From Harmothoe impar (Eukaryota > Annelida > Polychaeta > Phyllodocida > Polynoidae), in the NCBI GenBank assembly GCA_947462335.1, contig OX381721.1:11545910-11609909 (forward strand): DNA of 64,000 bases. Direction: 5' to 3'. Both the position numbers and the translations under genes were made by a program. The notes under the pieces were generated by a model that worked only from the letters and a program-made list of their open reading frames with translations, did not search any database and was not told the origin of the DNA. Shown here in pieces: positions 50,873 through 61,795 of this stretch (position 1 is its first letter; every line of letters begins with the position of its first letter).

Positions 50873-52266
50873 ATGGCCGGCAAGAAGCAGCCTGCGAAGA
50901 AACAACCTTCCAAAGAGCCTGCAGCCAAGAAAGCGGCCCCGGCAGAGAAGCGGGCAACGACTAGATCGGGGAACAAGGCGTGGGTCCCAATTCAACCTAC
51001 CCCGCAAGACGGGAGCTCGCCATCTTTGGACGCCCGGGTAGGTGCCCTTGAAGGTCAGATCGGTGACATCAAATCTTCCAATGATAAGATGCTGTCCTTC
51101 CTTCAGGCCTTATCCCCGCCGGAGGTCCAGGTGCTGGAGCACCCTCCAGCCCAGGATCTGGCCGGCGGCAAGGCGCCACGGCGGAGGTCGGAGCGCCCGG
51201 CCCCATATGCTCCTCCTCCGACAGCGGCGACGACGGCTGTCACTACCACAACAACCGCCATCACTCCGCCTGTCAACGCGGCTGTCACCCCAGGGCTTCT
51301 CAACCAGCTCCCGCCTACTGTGAGCAGTCAGCCTGCCGTTGCGGGGACACCGCCTGCCGAGGCGCGCGCAGCCCCGCCAACTCGTCGCCATGCCGGAGTA
51401 TGCACACCCGGACCCTCTGATACAGGCACAGGTCCGTATGTTCCTCCAGCAGGGCACCACTCAGCCTGCTGCCCCTGTACACTCGACTGTAGTGCAGCAG
51501 TCTACACAGCAGCCGGCACAGCAGTCGGCGGAGGCGGCGGCTCTGCTGATCCAGGCGGCGTCGGCCCACCCCAATCCCCCCCCCCATGTCGGCGGTGGGG
51601 GTGGGTGACCTGGGCATCGCTTCAACTGTTAACAACCTGCTTCATACCGCCCGCACCCTGAGTTCTATTAAAGGTAGGCCTACTCACCCACATGATTTTG
51701 TACTCAGGGGCCCCTTACAGTCTAAGACCTCACTGAATTCGCTACATTTGGCTGAATATCTATATGGCCTAGATAGGCTCATGCGCCATAATGCCACTTC
51801 CTCTGCCGACAGGCCTATAATTGCTGCCCACCTCCTCCACGTCATAGAGGACGCCAAGGATTTTGAGTGGGGGCAGGTAAGAGAGTGGTCTGAGCACGTT
51901 ATTACCCAAATTGCTGCAGGTGTTGTCACATGGCACGCCTCAACCTACATACATGACCTCAGGAATACTGTTTCCCGGTTTAGAGGTGGGAGACTGGATG
52001 TCCCAAAGGACCAGGCGAAGGTCACAACCAAGAAGGACCGCCAGGACCAGGATAGGGCTCCAGTTGTCCGTCCCCCTCTGCACCGGGCTGACACTCCATG
52101 CCCGTCCTGGAATGATGCCATGTGTCACAAACCGGATGGTCATGTGGAGTCAGGGGTCCCACAGGGTCACCACTGCAGGTTCTGTCGGAAAACATATAAC
52201 TCAATCAATTTCCACACTGACTCAGCCTGCAGGAACAAGGCCCGGCACCAGCCCTTTCGTCACTAG
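50873..52266 (+). pseudogene. Ngaro gag-like ORF, broken by two frameshifts
   Basis: It starts at the first ATG after A1 in a Lys/Ala-rich basic segment (MAGKKQPAKKQPSKEP). Frame 2 is open to about 51390, coding character then continues in frame 3 (QLVAMPEYAHPDPLIQAQVR), and from about 51590 in frame 1 (DLGIASTVNNLLHTARTLSS) to a stop at 52266. The second shift sits at a C10 run (51576-51585). Near the C-terminus is a zinc-knuckle-like CRFC...H...C motif (about 52175-52235). Presumed role: RNA binding and particle formation. Confidence 0.7.
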
Positions 52267-54354
52267 GCCGGTCACCGGCCTTCCTGTTGTTGCTCCCCCT
52301 AGTGGTGTCCGTCCACAGACCTTAAAGATGCCACTTTCCCCTACTGCTGCTAAGACCACATTTAAATCTGGACATGCCTCGGCCACACAGGAGCGGGTTC
52401 CCCCTTCTGCACAGGCCCCCATCTCCAGCGGATCTAACCCCGTCCCCACCAGTGTCTCTACTGTTACAACAACAAAGGGCATGAGTGCCTCGGCGGATCC
52501 AAGATCCATAGTGCAGCCAGCACTAGACACGTGCCTGCACCCAGATACTTTTGCTTATTATGTCCCAAGTGCTTATACTGACAATGTGGCGGTATGTGCG
52601 ATTATAAAGTCCCATACTGCTTCCTATGCTGATGAAACCCTCCCTGTGGACCTGGGCCCTACCCCCCAGCAGTTTGCAGCCACCAGAGCATCCTACTGGC
52701 CGGTGGCTGTCACAGCACTGTGGGCGCCCTTCAGGAAACATGAGGAGTTGTACACAGCAGTCAGCAACACAGGCTTACCCAACAGGCTTCAGGCGCGCAT
52801 CCCAGTCCCGTCAGGCCTGAATATTGAGAAATGGCGTGAACTCCTGGAGGGTTACCATGACTACGAGGTGTGCTCTTATCTGGAGTTTGGCTGGCCGGTG
52901 GGCTATACGGCGCCCACACCACCGGCTCATGTAAGTGTGAACCACGCCTCCGCCCTCAAGTTCCCTGACCAAATTGACAAGTTCATACAGAAGGAGTTGG
53001 CGCTCGGAGGTGTTGTAGGCCCTTTTCCTGAACCCCCCTTCTCCCCCTGGACTAATATGGCGCCCCTCCTCACACAACCTAAGAAAGGGACCACTGACCG
53101 TAGGGTCATCTTGGATCTCAGTTTCCCGGAGGGGCGCTCGGTAAATGCCGGGATTACCAAAAACTGTATGGAAGGGCGGTTCTTCAAGTACACATTGCCA
53201 TCTGTCCAGGACCTCGCCACCTCAGAGACCTCCCGTCAGCCTACATATGGAAGGCGGACATGGCAAGGTCATACAGACAGCTGCGCTCCGACCCGGCAGA
53301 CACCCCCCTCTTGGGGTTCAGACACAAGGGCAGCTATTACATAGACCTCTGTCCTTCATTTGGATCCCGTTTGTCTGGGTCCGCCTGCCAGCGCACCACA
53401 ATGGCTGTGGCTTACCTCATGCGCAAGCAAGGATTCGTGGTGCTTGTCTACCTAGACGACTTCTGTGGCATTGCTGCGACCCAGGAGGAGGCCAACAGGT
53501 CATACCAAACATTCCTGAAGCTGGTTGCGGACCTCGGCATCGAACTCGCCCCTCAGAAGTGCCACCCACCTGCCACGACCATTGAGTGGCTGGGTTTCCA
53601 AGTAGACTCAGTCTCCATGCTCCTGGCTGTCCCTGATGAAAAACTAAAGGAGATACTCCAGGATTGCACTGCCTGGGCTACCAGGGCTGCGGCTACCAGG
53701 CGGGATCTGCAGTCCCTGGTCGGAAAGCTCATACATATCTCTAGGTGCGTCACCCCGGCCAGAAAGTTCATCTGTCGTATATTGGCGGCCTTGAGAGCAG
53801 CCCCTATGTCAGGACCCACGCCAGTGTCAACATCAGTCCGGGCTGACATCAAATGGTTTGCCAAATATGCTGAGCTCTCCAATGGGGTGCACCTCATCTC
53901 TCCCGACCTGCTTGAATACAACATCGAATGTGACTCAACCCCTACAGCAGGCGGGGGTAACAGCGACATAGCCTACTACCGGTACACATACCCAAAGACC
54001 CTTCTGGACCGGTGCACCCATATCACACAGTGTGAGGCGGTGAACATCGTGGTGGCATATCGCACCTTGACCCCTCACTACACGGTGGGCATGAGGGTTG
54101 TGATATACACGGACAATATGAGCTCACGTGACCCAATTCTAGGAGCATGCAGCAGGCAGATGTGGCTTGAGGCAGCACTGCGTGACCAGCTCGTTGAGAT
54201 CAGACATAAGCCGGGAGCGTCCATCCCTTTGGCTGATGCTCTGAGTAGATACAGTGACCCTGACAAGCGGGCATATGCGGACAGTGAGGTCAAGGCTAGG
54301 GGCCTTAGGAGACTCACCCCCGTTAGCCCCCACCCCTTCTTTACCAAGATCTAG
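52231..54354 (+). pseudogene. Ngaro reverse transcriptase and RNase H, one frameshift
   Basis: The first part (frame 2) runs through EKWRELLEGYHDYEV, GGVVGPFPEPPFSPW, RRVILDLSFPEG and LPSVQDL. Near 53220 the coding frame changes to frame 1 (ADMARSYRQL, PLLGFRHKGSYYIDL, then the catalytic VYLDDF at about 53446-53463). RNase H-like segments follow (IECDSTPTAGGG, VIYTDNMSS, ADALSRY). It ends at TAG 54352-54354. The beginning overlaps the end of gag. The motif order matches DIRS/Ngaro polymerases. Confidence 0.85.
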
Positions 54355-55354
54355 AAGTCTAAGGTGTCTAATAATCTTGTGTTCATTCCAGATACCCCTC
54401 TTGGGGCTCAGACCCTGGCGTCATACAACGCCTCTGTTAGTGACAAAACGAAGGAGAACAGGCTGACCCAGGCTACAATGTACCTCACCTTCACGGTACA
54501 GTATAGGGTGGACCCACTCCACCCAACTATCTTCGATGCTTGCTTTTATCAACAATACATGGCCAATAGTCTTAAAAGCCCAATAACTTGCAAGTGCTAT
54601 ACCTCGGGTGCTAGAATGTGTATCCTGGAGAGGGGAGGTGACCCATCTGCGCTCTCCTCCTTCCAGGCAGTAGCTGTGGCAAAAGGGGCGGCTATACTTA
54701 GACCTCACATTCCCACACCGGCTCCTCCAGTGACCCCTATGGACCTACACCTCATTTGTACCTATCTCAGCCAAGCCCCCACCGGTATAGTGTTGAGGGC
54801 GGCCATTAGCATGGGTTTCTTTGCTTTTCTTAGAAAATCCAATCTCTTGGCGCCCTCTGCCACCCTATGGCAAGGACCTCACACGCTGCTGAGAAAGGAT
54901 GTACTGTCCACGCCTCAAGGCTTGTATATAATACTCCGCTCTTCAAAGACTTTGAGAGCAGGGACACGTCCGGTGCCCCTGTTCCTCCCCAGGATCCCAG
55001 GTGCCATTGTGTGCCCTTCAACTGCCTGGGATCTCTACTCATCCCAGTACATGTACTCTGACTTCCTCCCAGCCTTCATGACCCCTGCTGGTCAACCACT
55101 GACCCCTTCGGTCATGGTCAAAGCTATACAGACTGCACTGCATGCATCCAATGTCCCCAATGCCCTTGAGATGACTGCACACTCCCTGAGACGAGGGGGG
55201 GGTCCATGCTGCATCTCAGGCTGGATGCAGCGACAAAGAGATAGCAGTGCATGGGACATGGAAGAGCATGTCAGGACTGAAGGCATACCTCCCCAGACAA
55301 TCATCACACGACGTCGCCAACAAACTGGCAACCTTATTTGCCTCAAACACTTAG
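54355..55354 (+). pseudogene. Ngaro tyrosine recombinase, broken at a G8 run
   Basis: It lies in the same frame as the RT-RNase H and is separated from it by a single TAG; the first ATG is at 54478, so expression by read-through or fusion is possible. Motifs: catalytic Arg in FFAFLRKSNLL, Lys in RSSKT, and HSLRRGG (the H-x-x-R box) at about 55179-55199. At the G8 run (55195-55202) the frame breaks. The remaining catalytic His/Trp box (HGTW) and the nucleophile Tyr (KAYLP) are encoded in frame 2, which ends at 55354 inside B1. In the unbroken frame the C-terminus instead ends at 55362 without these motifs. Role: integrates the circular DNA copy. Confidence 0.85.
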
Positions 55355-55597
55355 AGGATTGACTGTGTCGTTAACATGTATGTTTTATTCGAGTTTCACT
55401 TGTATCCTACCTTGTTGTACCTTTTGGGTACTATGTATACCACTGACCTAGTTAAGCATATCATCGTAAAAGGGCATTCCCCTATATTGTGACTAAGGTC
55501 ATTTTGTACCCACAAAAACTGTATTCATATGATTTGTTATGTAGTTTAATCGTATATAAACTCCAAATATATACTCAATAACTCGTCGTGTTGTCAT
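55341..55597 (+). repeat. Ngaro repeat B1
   Basis: 257 bp from CCTCAAACACTTAGAGG to TTGTCATT. It overlaps the recombinase stop codon at its left edge and shares three bases of CATT with A2 at its right edge. Confidence 0.93.
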
Positions 55598-55743
55598 TGG
55601 TCATAATCTGAAGGATTGTGGCTGAATGGCAGCCCGACGCGGCAATTGACCTACAACGCCACCACCGGGACGCTGCTGAACTAATCACTCTCCACCGTAT
55701 CTTTCCTTTTTCATCTTGTCACACACGGGGTTGTTGTAAATTA
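55595..55743 (+). repeat. Ngaro repeat A2
   Basis: 149 bp, a copy of A1, directly abutting B1. A 57-bp spacer (55744-55800) follows before B2. Confidence 0.95.
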
Positions 55744-55800
55744 CCTCCCTCCCACCCCACATACTGTAATACTTTTAATTTATTTTATTACATTCCAATA

Positions 55801-56096
55801 CCTCAAACACTTAGAGGATTGACTGTGTCGTTAACATGTATGTTTTATTCGAGTTTCACTTGTATCCTACCTTGTTGTACCTTTTGGGTACTATGTATAC
55901 CACTGACCTAGTTAAGCATATCATCGTTAAAGGGCATTCCCCTATATTGTGACTCTCAGGGATAAAACCGTAAAATGTTTTAAAAGGTCATTTTGTACCC
56001 ACAAAAACTGTATTCATATAATTTGTTATGTAGTTTAATCGTATATAAACTCCAAATATATACTCAATAACTCGTCGTGTTGTCATTACTTTAACC
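55801..56096 (+). repeat. Ngaro repeat B2
   Basis: A copy of B1 with about 30 extra bases (around 55955-55985, CTCAGGGATAAAACCG and following) and a few substitutions. Its end (GTTGTCATT) is the right end of the element. Confidence 0.93.
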
Positions 56097-57447
56097 ATAG
56101 CCCGGGAACCATAGTGAGCACTTGACAAGATAGAGAGTATCATTAACATGGTAGTGTACTGGACTGGTGTCTTATATTATCTACTAGATAATACAACATA
56201 GACGGCGACACTGTCCCATCCTTTTGTTCAATAACAACCACACCATCACATTCCCTTCAATACCGATAAATACAAAAAGCATGGGCCTATGTTATTGTTA
56301 TTGAACGCAGGACAGGACTATACTGCAGGTATTGCGCTGTACTAATATAATGTGAGCAATTTTAATGATTGTGCTAATAGCTACTGGTATATGTGAATTG
56401 GTTTTCTAGGTTTACCTTCTGAGACATAATATACAATCATATTTGGAATTCTTTGAGAAGTTTTTAGATCAAAAAGGAATTCAAGTATCCAGTAAGTAAG
56501 TAATTTGCCTCTTAATCCATAAAGGATGGTACGATGCCTCAGGGCTTTATAATTATATGAGCATGTGTCGTCATGACGTATCAATGGAGGACCGGCAATT
56601 GACATTGTAGTGCATTGGTACCAAGCCTTAGCTATCAACCCTGGAGAGTAATGATGAATACAACACGGGTTAATCACAGATTGTGGGGCCACCTGGTGTT
56701 ATTTTGTTATCAACACCATTATTCCAGGTGTGCCAGAGACGATTGCAATAGCGATGTAACTGATGTGGACTTCTGTGAATCTCTGTGTACACTGACACCA
56801 GTAAGCTCGTGAGATCTTGGTGCTACTCTCGCAATGCATCCTGTTCCCGGCAAGATATTGTGTCTCTCCTTAAGTCTCTAACATGGTCGTGTATATGGGA
56901 AACCCAACATTATCGCTATAAGTGTAAGCTGGTGCTTAAACCGGAGTTTCCGCAAATACATATTCAATTGACAAGTTTCCACTTGTCAAATCACCAAGAG
57001 TACTGTCATAAAGGTAAAGTCAAGGATGCAGAAGTGCTGACTCTCCATATTGCCGATTCACCAAAAGACATCATGGGAAACCCTGATGCTTGTTCCCCAA
57101 TGTCATGGCAACCCCTTTCCCAGAACCCATAAAACAGCTATGACGTCAAAAGTGTACTCAAGTCCCATTGGTCGAAGGGATATCAAACCGCATGCTGCAC
57201 TGTAAAAAGTTGTTGTTCGTGAACAGCAATATGTGCTGTAACTATACAGTACTTTAGCTGCAAAAGATAATACATCAACTTTTGCTGTACACATACAATT
57301 CTGTTACTGTAGATGCAGGTTCGAATCCCCTAACCAGCAACCAGAGGGAGAGAGAGCAGAGAGGTTGGAGGGAGTACAATACTCCACAGCTCAAATATGA
57401 CCTGATCTTTTCAAAAGCCTATTGATGCAGGCTACATATAAGTGATT

Positions 57448-57520
57448 GCCCCTTTAGCTCAGTTGGTAGAGCAGTGGGAGATGTAGTCTGAGGGTCAGCA
57501 GTTCTAGTCCCGGCAGGAAA
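57448..57520 (+). repeat. tRNA-derived sequence (SINE head or tRNA pseudogene)
   Basis: A good A box (TAGCTCAGTTGGTAGAGC) with a fully paired D stem, then TCTGAGGGTC and a weaker B box (AGTTCTAGTCC) at normal spacing. The anticodon stem and acceptor stem do not pair, so it is not a functional tRNA. It most resembles a Lys-type tRNA. Confidence 0.6.
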
Positions 57521-57871
57521 CTCTCATACAAATTACATTTCTCCTGATGCAATTCTAAAGTATAATATATTTTGGTACATTGAAATGTTACTATTGAAAA
57601 TATGCAGAGGATAAAACCAATGTATCTCTACAATCTGCATGAAAGATAGTAAAATTTACTTTGAAAAACATTTATAGGCCATCAAGATTACACTCCAACT
57701 AATGGTAGTTCAGTACTTATTAGTACATTACTGCAATAGGGTAATTATCATATTAACCCTTAAGACATGAACAGTCTAGTTCTAAAATTGTCCCCAGGGA
57801 TCCTGTGTTGACCTTGTTACCATTCACACATAAGTAGGAGGTGTTTCAATGCACCTGACATGCAGGATTCA

Positions 57872-57938
57872 CTGGTGTAGTGGTCATGGTTCAGGACTAT
57901 GCATTGGAACCTGGGGGTTCAAATCTCCAAGATGGTGA
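57872..57938 (+). repeat. Second tRNA-like sequence
   Basis: TGTAGTGGTCATGG resembles a degenerate A box and GGGGGTTCAAATCTCC is a near-consensus B box with four of five T-stem pairs. Other stems are not convincing. It is probably a SINE fragment. A further isolated B-box-like GGTTCGAATCCCC occurs at about 57318. Confidence 0.45.
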
Positions 57939-58578
57939 ATATGTGAGCCCTTTTAGAACTCAGGTCTGCGTCTACAGTAGATTCTACTGTAGGTCTACAG
58001 CAGAATTTACTGGAACCAAAGTTGCTCCCAATAGTTGCTGTACAGGAACACTACTTACTTCTAACAGTGTGTGTATTTCCCTGTGCGGACAGTCGTGATA
58101 CCTTGTCATGGGCAGGAATTATATCAGTGCTTTTAGTAACAGTACAGCATGATCCACTTAGATATTTGGATGAGGTGAACTATAAGACTGAGACAGGTCT
58201 CTCATAGAATCAGAATGAAGACAGTGGAAGACAGGATCACACACTGACCATGAAGCCTGTACACAGTAGCATAGAGCAGCTCATTGGGGCTGCTCATACA
58301 TACACACATTGGAACCAACAGCTCCCACGGAGAATTGACACTCTACCAACAACAGGATTCTGATTGTGAACCTATAGTCTGGACACTATACATTTGTGTA
58401 TAAATATTGGAAACACTTCCGATTGGAAACAGTTTAGAATCATTGTACTTCAGGTTGCAATCATTAAAGCTCTACCTCGATATACAGCTTAGCAGTTTAT
58501 CATCTATAATACATCTATCGCCCATTACACAACGCTGTTATAAATTGGTCTGAGAACCTATGATGGTCCAAACCTCCT

Positions 58579-58680
58579 TAGTTGCCAGCAAGTTATCCCA
58601 GAACCATACAAAATATGGGATTGACAATATAAAATATAGCCTGCAACCCTCATATTTTGTGGCAGGCTCGCTGGCAACTA
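58579..58680. repeat. Imperfect 100-bp hairpin
   Basis: The left arm TAGTTGCCAGCAAG...ACAAAATATGGG pairs with the right arm CCCTCATATTTTGT...CTCGCTGGCAACTA, with an internal bulge and a loop of about 25 bases. It is probably a tiny MITE; a pre-miRNA-like fold cannot be excluded from sequence alone. Confidence 0.55.
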
Positions 58681-58958
58681 TTGATGAGAATAATGATAGT
58701 CAATGTACCATAGTTTTGACTGTTCAATTCGGACGATACGGTGGCTATGCATTTTATGGTAAACCACTCTGTCGCATAGCTTCCCAATGAAGGGTGCCTA
58801 CGCATTGGTATATGGTGGGTTTACTGACAGTCATCGGGTTAAATATCTAAGAGAGATCCCTAGCAACGAAACCTTCAGGGTAAACCAGGGTACTAAGGCC
58901 CATGGTAGGTGTCACTTAGATCTAAATGACATAAGGATATTATAAACAGAGTGTGTTC

Positions 58959-59210
58959 TAAGGCCAAAAAAAAGGTTTGTTTCAGGTCACCCGACCGACC
59001 CTATCAAAACAGGGCCGACCTTACGTTTTTTTTTATGCAATTTTGAAAGTTTTTCTGTATTTCTAACCATTTTTGGTCAATTTTAAGGTCCTCGGAGAGA
59101 CCGGCTAGTACTTTCATGTCAAAAAAAAAGTTTAAAAAAAGAATCTGACCTAGCGACCCTACATTTTCTGCCCATGTTACCTGAAACAAACCTTCTTTTT
59201 TTTGGCCTAA
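58959..59210 (-). mobile_element. MITE with GGCCAAAAA...TTTCAGG inverted ends, copy 2
   Basis: The left end is TAAGGCCAAAAAAAAGGTTT then GTTTCAGGTCACC; the right end is its inverted match (GGTTACCTGAAACAAACC-like, ending GGCCTAA). The interior on the minus strand (TAGGGTCGCTAGGTCAGATT) matches the element at 19934-20345. Confidence 0.8.
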
Positions 59211-59403
59211 TGTGTGTGTTTTTTTATTGTCCCATTAATGGACGACACGTTTGGAATGAGAATTAAGAATGTTGTGCATAACAGTTTGCAGCAACTCTCA
59301 CTTACAGAAGATAATAGATATTCCTGCATTCCTGCATGAAGAATGATAACAATGATGCGCTTATCAGAAAGATAACAAGTCTGAGTTACGTTTTCTGTAA
59401 CAT

Positions 59404-59409
59404 TTTAAT
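59404..59409 (-). terminator. Poly(A) signal ATTAAA of the small secreted-protein gene
   Basis: Minus-strand ATTAAA about 50 bases after the stop codon at 59459, at the expected place for a compact 3' UTR. Confidence 0.5.
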
Positions 59410-59458
59410 ACAAAATCACATAGCAGATGACACAGATCAGTTATGACTCCTCGTCCCT

Positions 59459-60217
59459 TTAGAAGCAGAGTGTCTGGACCTGTCTCATTGTAGGGGCCAG
59501 CTGCCTGTATACGGGGTCGTTACCGTAGTTACTGCCGCAGTTGTTAGCGTAGATCAGGGTCAGATCTTTGCAGCCACCGCTCCGGAATTGACTGTCAAAC
59601 ACAAAAAGGCATATAGTTTATATCATACAAAGTACCATCATGGCCACTATGCACTTGCCTCTAATTGGTCAAAGATATATAGGAAATGCATGGGCTTTAT
59701 CGCCGGGATTGCACCGGTGGACGGTGGCCATTAGTGACATATGCTGTGGGGGGAATTGACTATAGGACTATTATAATGCCCATTATAATGCCCATTGTCC
59801 ATTTGGGATTGCGCCCATACATTTGCTATATATAACTTTGGTCGATTTAAAAGAAATAAGATGTGACACAATCTGTGAAAAAGCCCCTTAGTGCACTATG
59901 TTTTCTTTCCCTAAAATGTCATTATGTTTGTCCTAGTATACTGTATAGAAGCCTCTTGGGAGAAGCATGCAGATGGTTCGCAAACCAGACTTATAATCAA
60001 AAACCCGATGGTCAAGAAATTGCATATTTTCAATGGATATGCTCAGATGGTCTCCCAGTGCAGTGCAGATGGTCTCCCAGTGCAGTGCAGATATAGATCG
60101 GGAGGTGTAATTCAATGTCTCCCAATCATCCTTGATCCAAATATCGGGAATGATCCTCTCAGATTGATTCAATCATTAAAAGTGTGTCTATAAACTTAGA
60201 CATGGGCCATAGTGTAT

Positions 60218-60312
<95 letters not shown>

Positions 60313-61133
60313 TATAATGTACACATGCACAAGTTTATGAAATATCATCCATCCTTACGCGCAGAGCTGCTGCTCATTCTTGGCTGTGTCTATCTTCTCT
60401 GCACACTCAATAACGGCCTCATAGAACTGCATCACACCGGGACACGAGTAGTCTTTAGTGCGGGATTCAAGGCTGAAGGCGGACGCCTGCAATATGGGAT
60501 ACATCACATAGTATTTTGTGTGAATTTCTATGATGTTCCCAAGGTCCTACACTAGTGTGCTATAGGGTGGTCGTTCAAGCGACAAGATTAAATCCAATAA
60601 AACCATACCCTACTCTGGGGTAACTGGCTATGCACCCTTGGTATCAAATGAGGCATGCGATGTAGTCATCAGAGTCTGAAAATATGCCCTTTACTAAAAA
60701 AGAAAAGAATATGCTTTAAAAAAGCACTTATCCTAAGCCCGCACAGGACCAATCCAAATGTCATATTCTTTGGATTTAATTCATCACACAATCTTCAATG
60801 TAGAGAAACAATTGTAGAGAAACAATTGCATCATCGCATATACAGAATCGCAGACTGTGAATAGGCCTGTGTCCAGTCGCATTCATAAGACTGTTTGGCG
60901 CTGACAAAACGGCTTTGTCGGCACCAAAACAGTTTAATATATGCTAGTGGTCATGGGCCTAATATCAAAACTGCAAAAATACTTGTACATGGGTTACAGT
61001 ATTGAAAAGGCAAAACCAAATTGTTATGTGTCTAATACTAAAAATCAGCCCCACAATTACATTAATACATCATATGAACACCTACCTGGTAGCACACGGC
61101 TACAAGGAGGAATGCTGCAAGGATGAACTTCAT
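59459..61133 (-). CDS. Small secreted six-cysteine protein, three coding exons
   Basis: Exons: 61133-61086, 60486-60359, 59591-59459; GT-AG introns with matching phases (0 and 2) give 102 aa. Residues 1-18 form a clear signal peptide (MKFILAAFLLVAVCYQAS). The mature part has six cysteines (31, 44, 58, 66, 77, 101), enough for three disulfides, and no membrane span. I do not recognise the family; the spacing does not match the saposin, EGF or defensin patterns I know. The gene has a TATA box and a non-coding first exon, typical of a strongly or tissue-specifically expressed secreted product. The first intron holds no other exon. The ATG was chosen because it directly follows an acceptor (CTACCAG, then T, then ATG) and starts the signal peptide. 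Confidence 0.82.
60045..60091. repeat. Tandem duplication of a 22-bp unit
   Basis: CAGATGGTCTCCCAGTGCAG followed by TG occurs twice head-to-tail within an intron of the small secreted-protein gene. Confidence 0.7.
60215..60310. repeat. (ATA)n microsatellite in intron of the small secreted-protein gene
   Basis: About 95 bp of almost perfect AAT/ATA repeat between coding exons 2 and 3, some 50 bp beyond the exon 2 donor. Confidence 0.95.
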
Positions 61134-61742
61134 ACTGGTAGTTTGAGGGTGAGGAAATTGCGATCTTAAAAATAAAATAAGGTAGGCAATTGTAGAAGGC
61201 ATACTGTACCCATTGGTAATTGGACAGAGAAGGGTTATATGAAATGCATATCGTAAAATGTTAGATTTCAATAGGCAAATGTGAATATAATCATTTGCAT
61301 TTGTGTTGCTTCTTTCTTAAGTAGAGTCCATCGTGTAACCGAGAAATAAATTGTCCAAGTATCCCTTGACATTTATCCATGTTTAAGCATCAATACTATC
61401 TATGTTAGGGGTGAAGTCCTGGGTCTTGGTGTGTGACTATATCATAGGGTTGAGCGCATGGACAGGTTAAAGTGTAGAATGATGGTAGAACAATGGAGCT
61501 AGCTATCCATGTAAAACAGAACAAATGCCCAAGAAGAGATTTCATGAGTAAATCCCTGAAACTCCGCTGGCATTGGGTACATTTGCCTAGGCTCATGCCA
61601 ATGCCATCCCTCTGAATAGGTCTCTTCCACCATGGCTACCATCCACAGTACCCTTATCAACCGACTGTATGAGATAGATATAGTATGCCTCTGAGAGGAA
61701 TATATAGCATTAAACATAAAGTAAGATCCAAATCTGACTTAC

Positions 61743-61770
61743 CCTGTCGATGATGTGCTGCAGACAAATG
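61743..61770 (-). other. Non-coding first exon of the small secreted-protein gene
   Basis: The minus strand ends ...CATCGACAGG then the strong donor GTAAGT (exon end 61743). It lies about 25-55 bases downstream of a TATA box and splices to the acceptor one base before the ATG at 61133. The start position is inferred from the TATA distance. Confidence 0.6.
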
Positions 61771-61795
61771 ATGCTCTGTACCCTCCACCTCCCCA

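Larger units (their letters stand above)
50679..56096 (+). mobile_element. Ngaro-like tyrosine-recombinase (DIRS-order) retrotransposon
   Basis: A 5.4-kb element with split direct repeats in the order A1 (50679-50827), ORFs, B1 (55341-55597), A2 (55595-55743), B2 (55801-56096). It encodes a gag-like protein, reverse transcriptase with RNase H, and a tyrosine recombinase, all on the plus strand. Split direct repeats and the absence of a methyltransferase ORF favour Ngaro over DIRS1. No integrase, protease or LTR is present and no target-site duplication is evident, as expected for recombinase-mediated insertion. All three coding regions carry frame breaks, so the copy looks non-autonomous as read. 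Confidence 0.93.
56097..59458. other. Non-coding region with tRNA-like remnants and small inverted repeats
   Basis: No gene was recognised. A 115-codon ORF at 56785-57132 has no known motif or splice support. The tRNA-like segments, the hairpin at 58579-58680 and the MITE at 58959-59210 are listed separately. Confidence 0.45.

Noticed and set aside
56785..57132. 115-codon plus-strand ORF
   Set aside because: No motif, no splice or promoter support, and it lies in a repeat-rich stretch.
57448..57520. Functional tRNA gene
   Set aside because: The D arm is good but the anticodon and acceptor stems do not pair.
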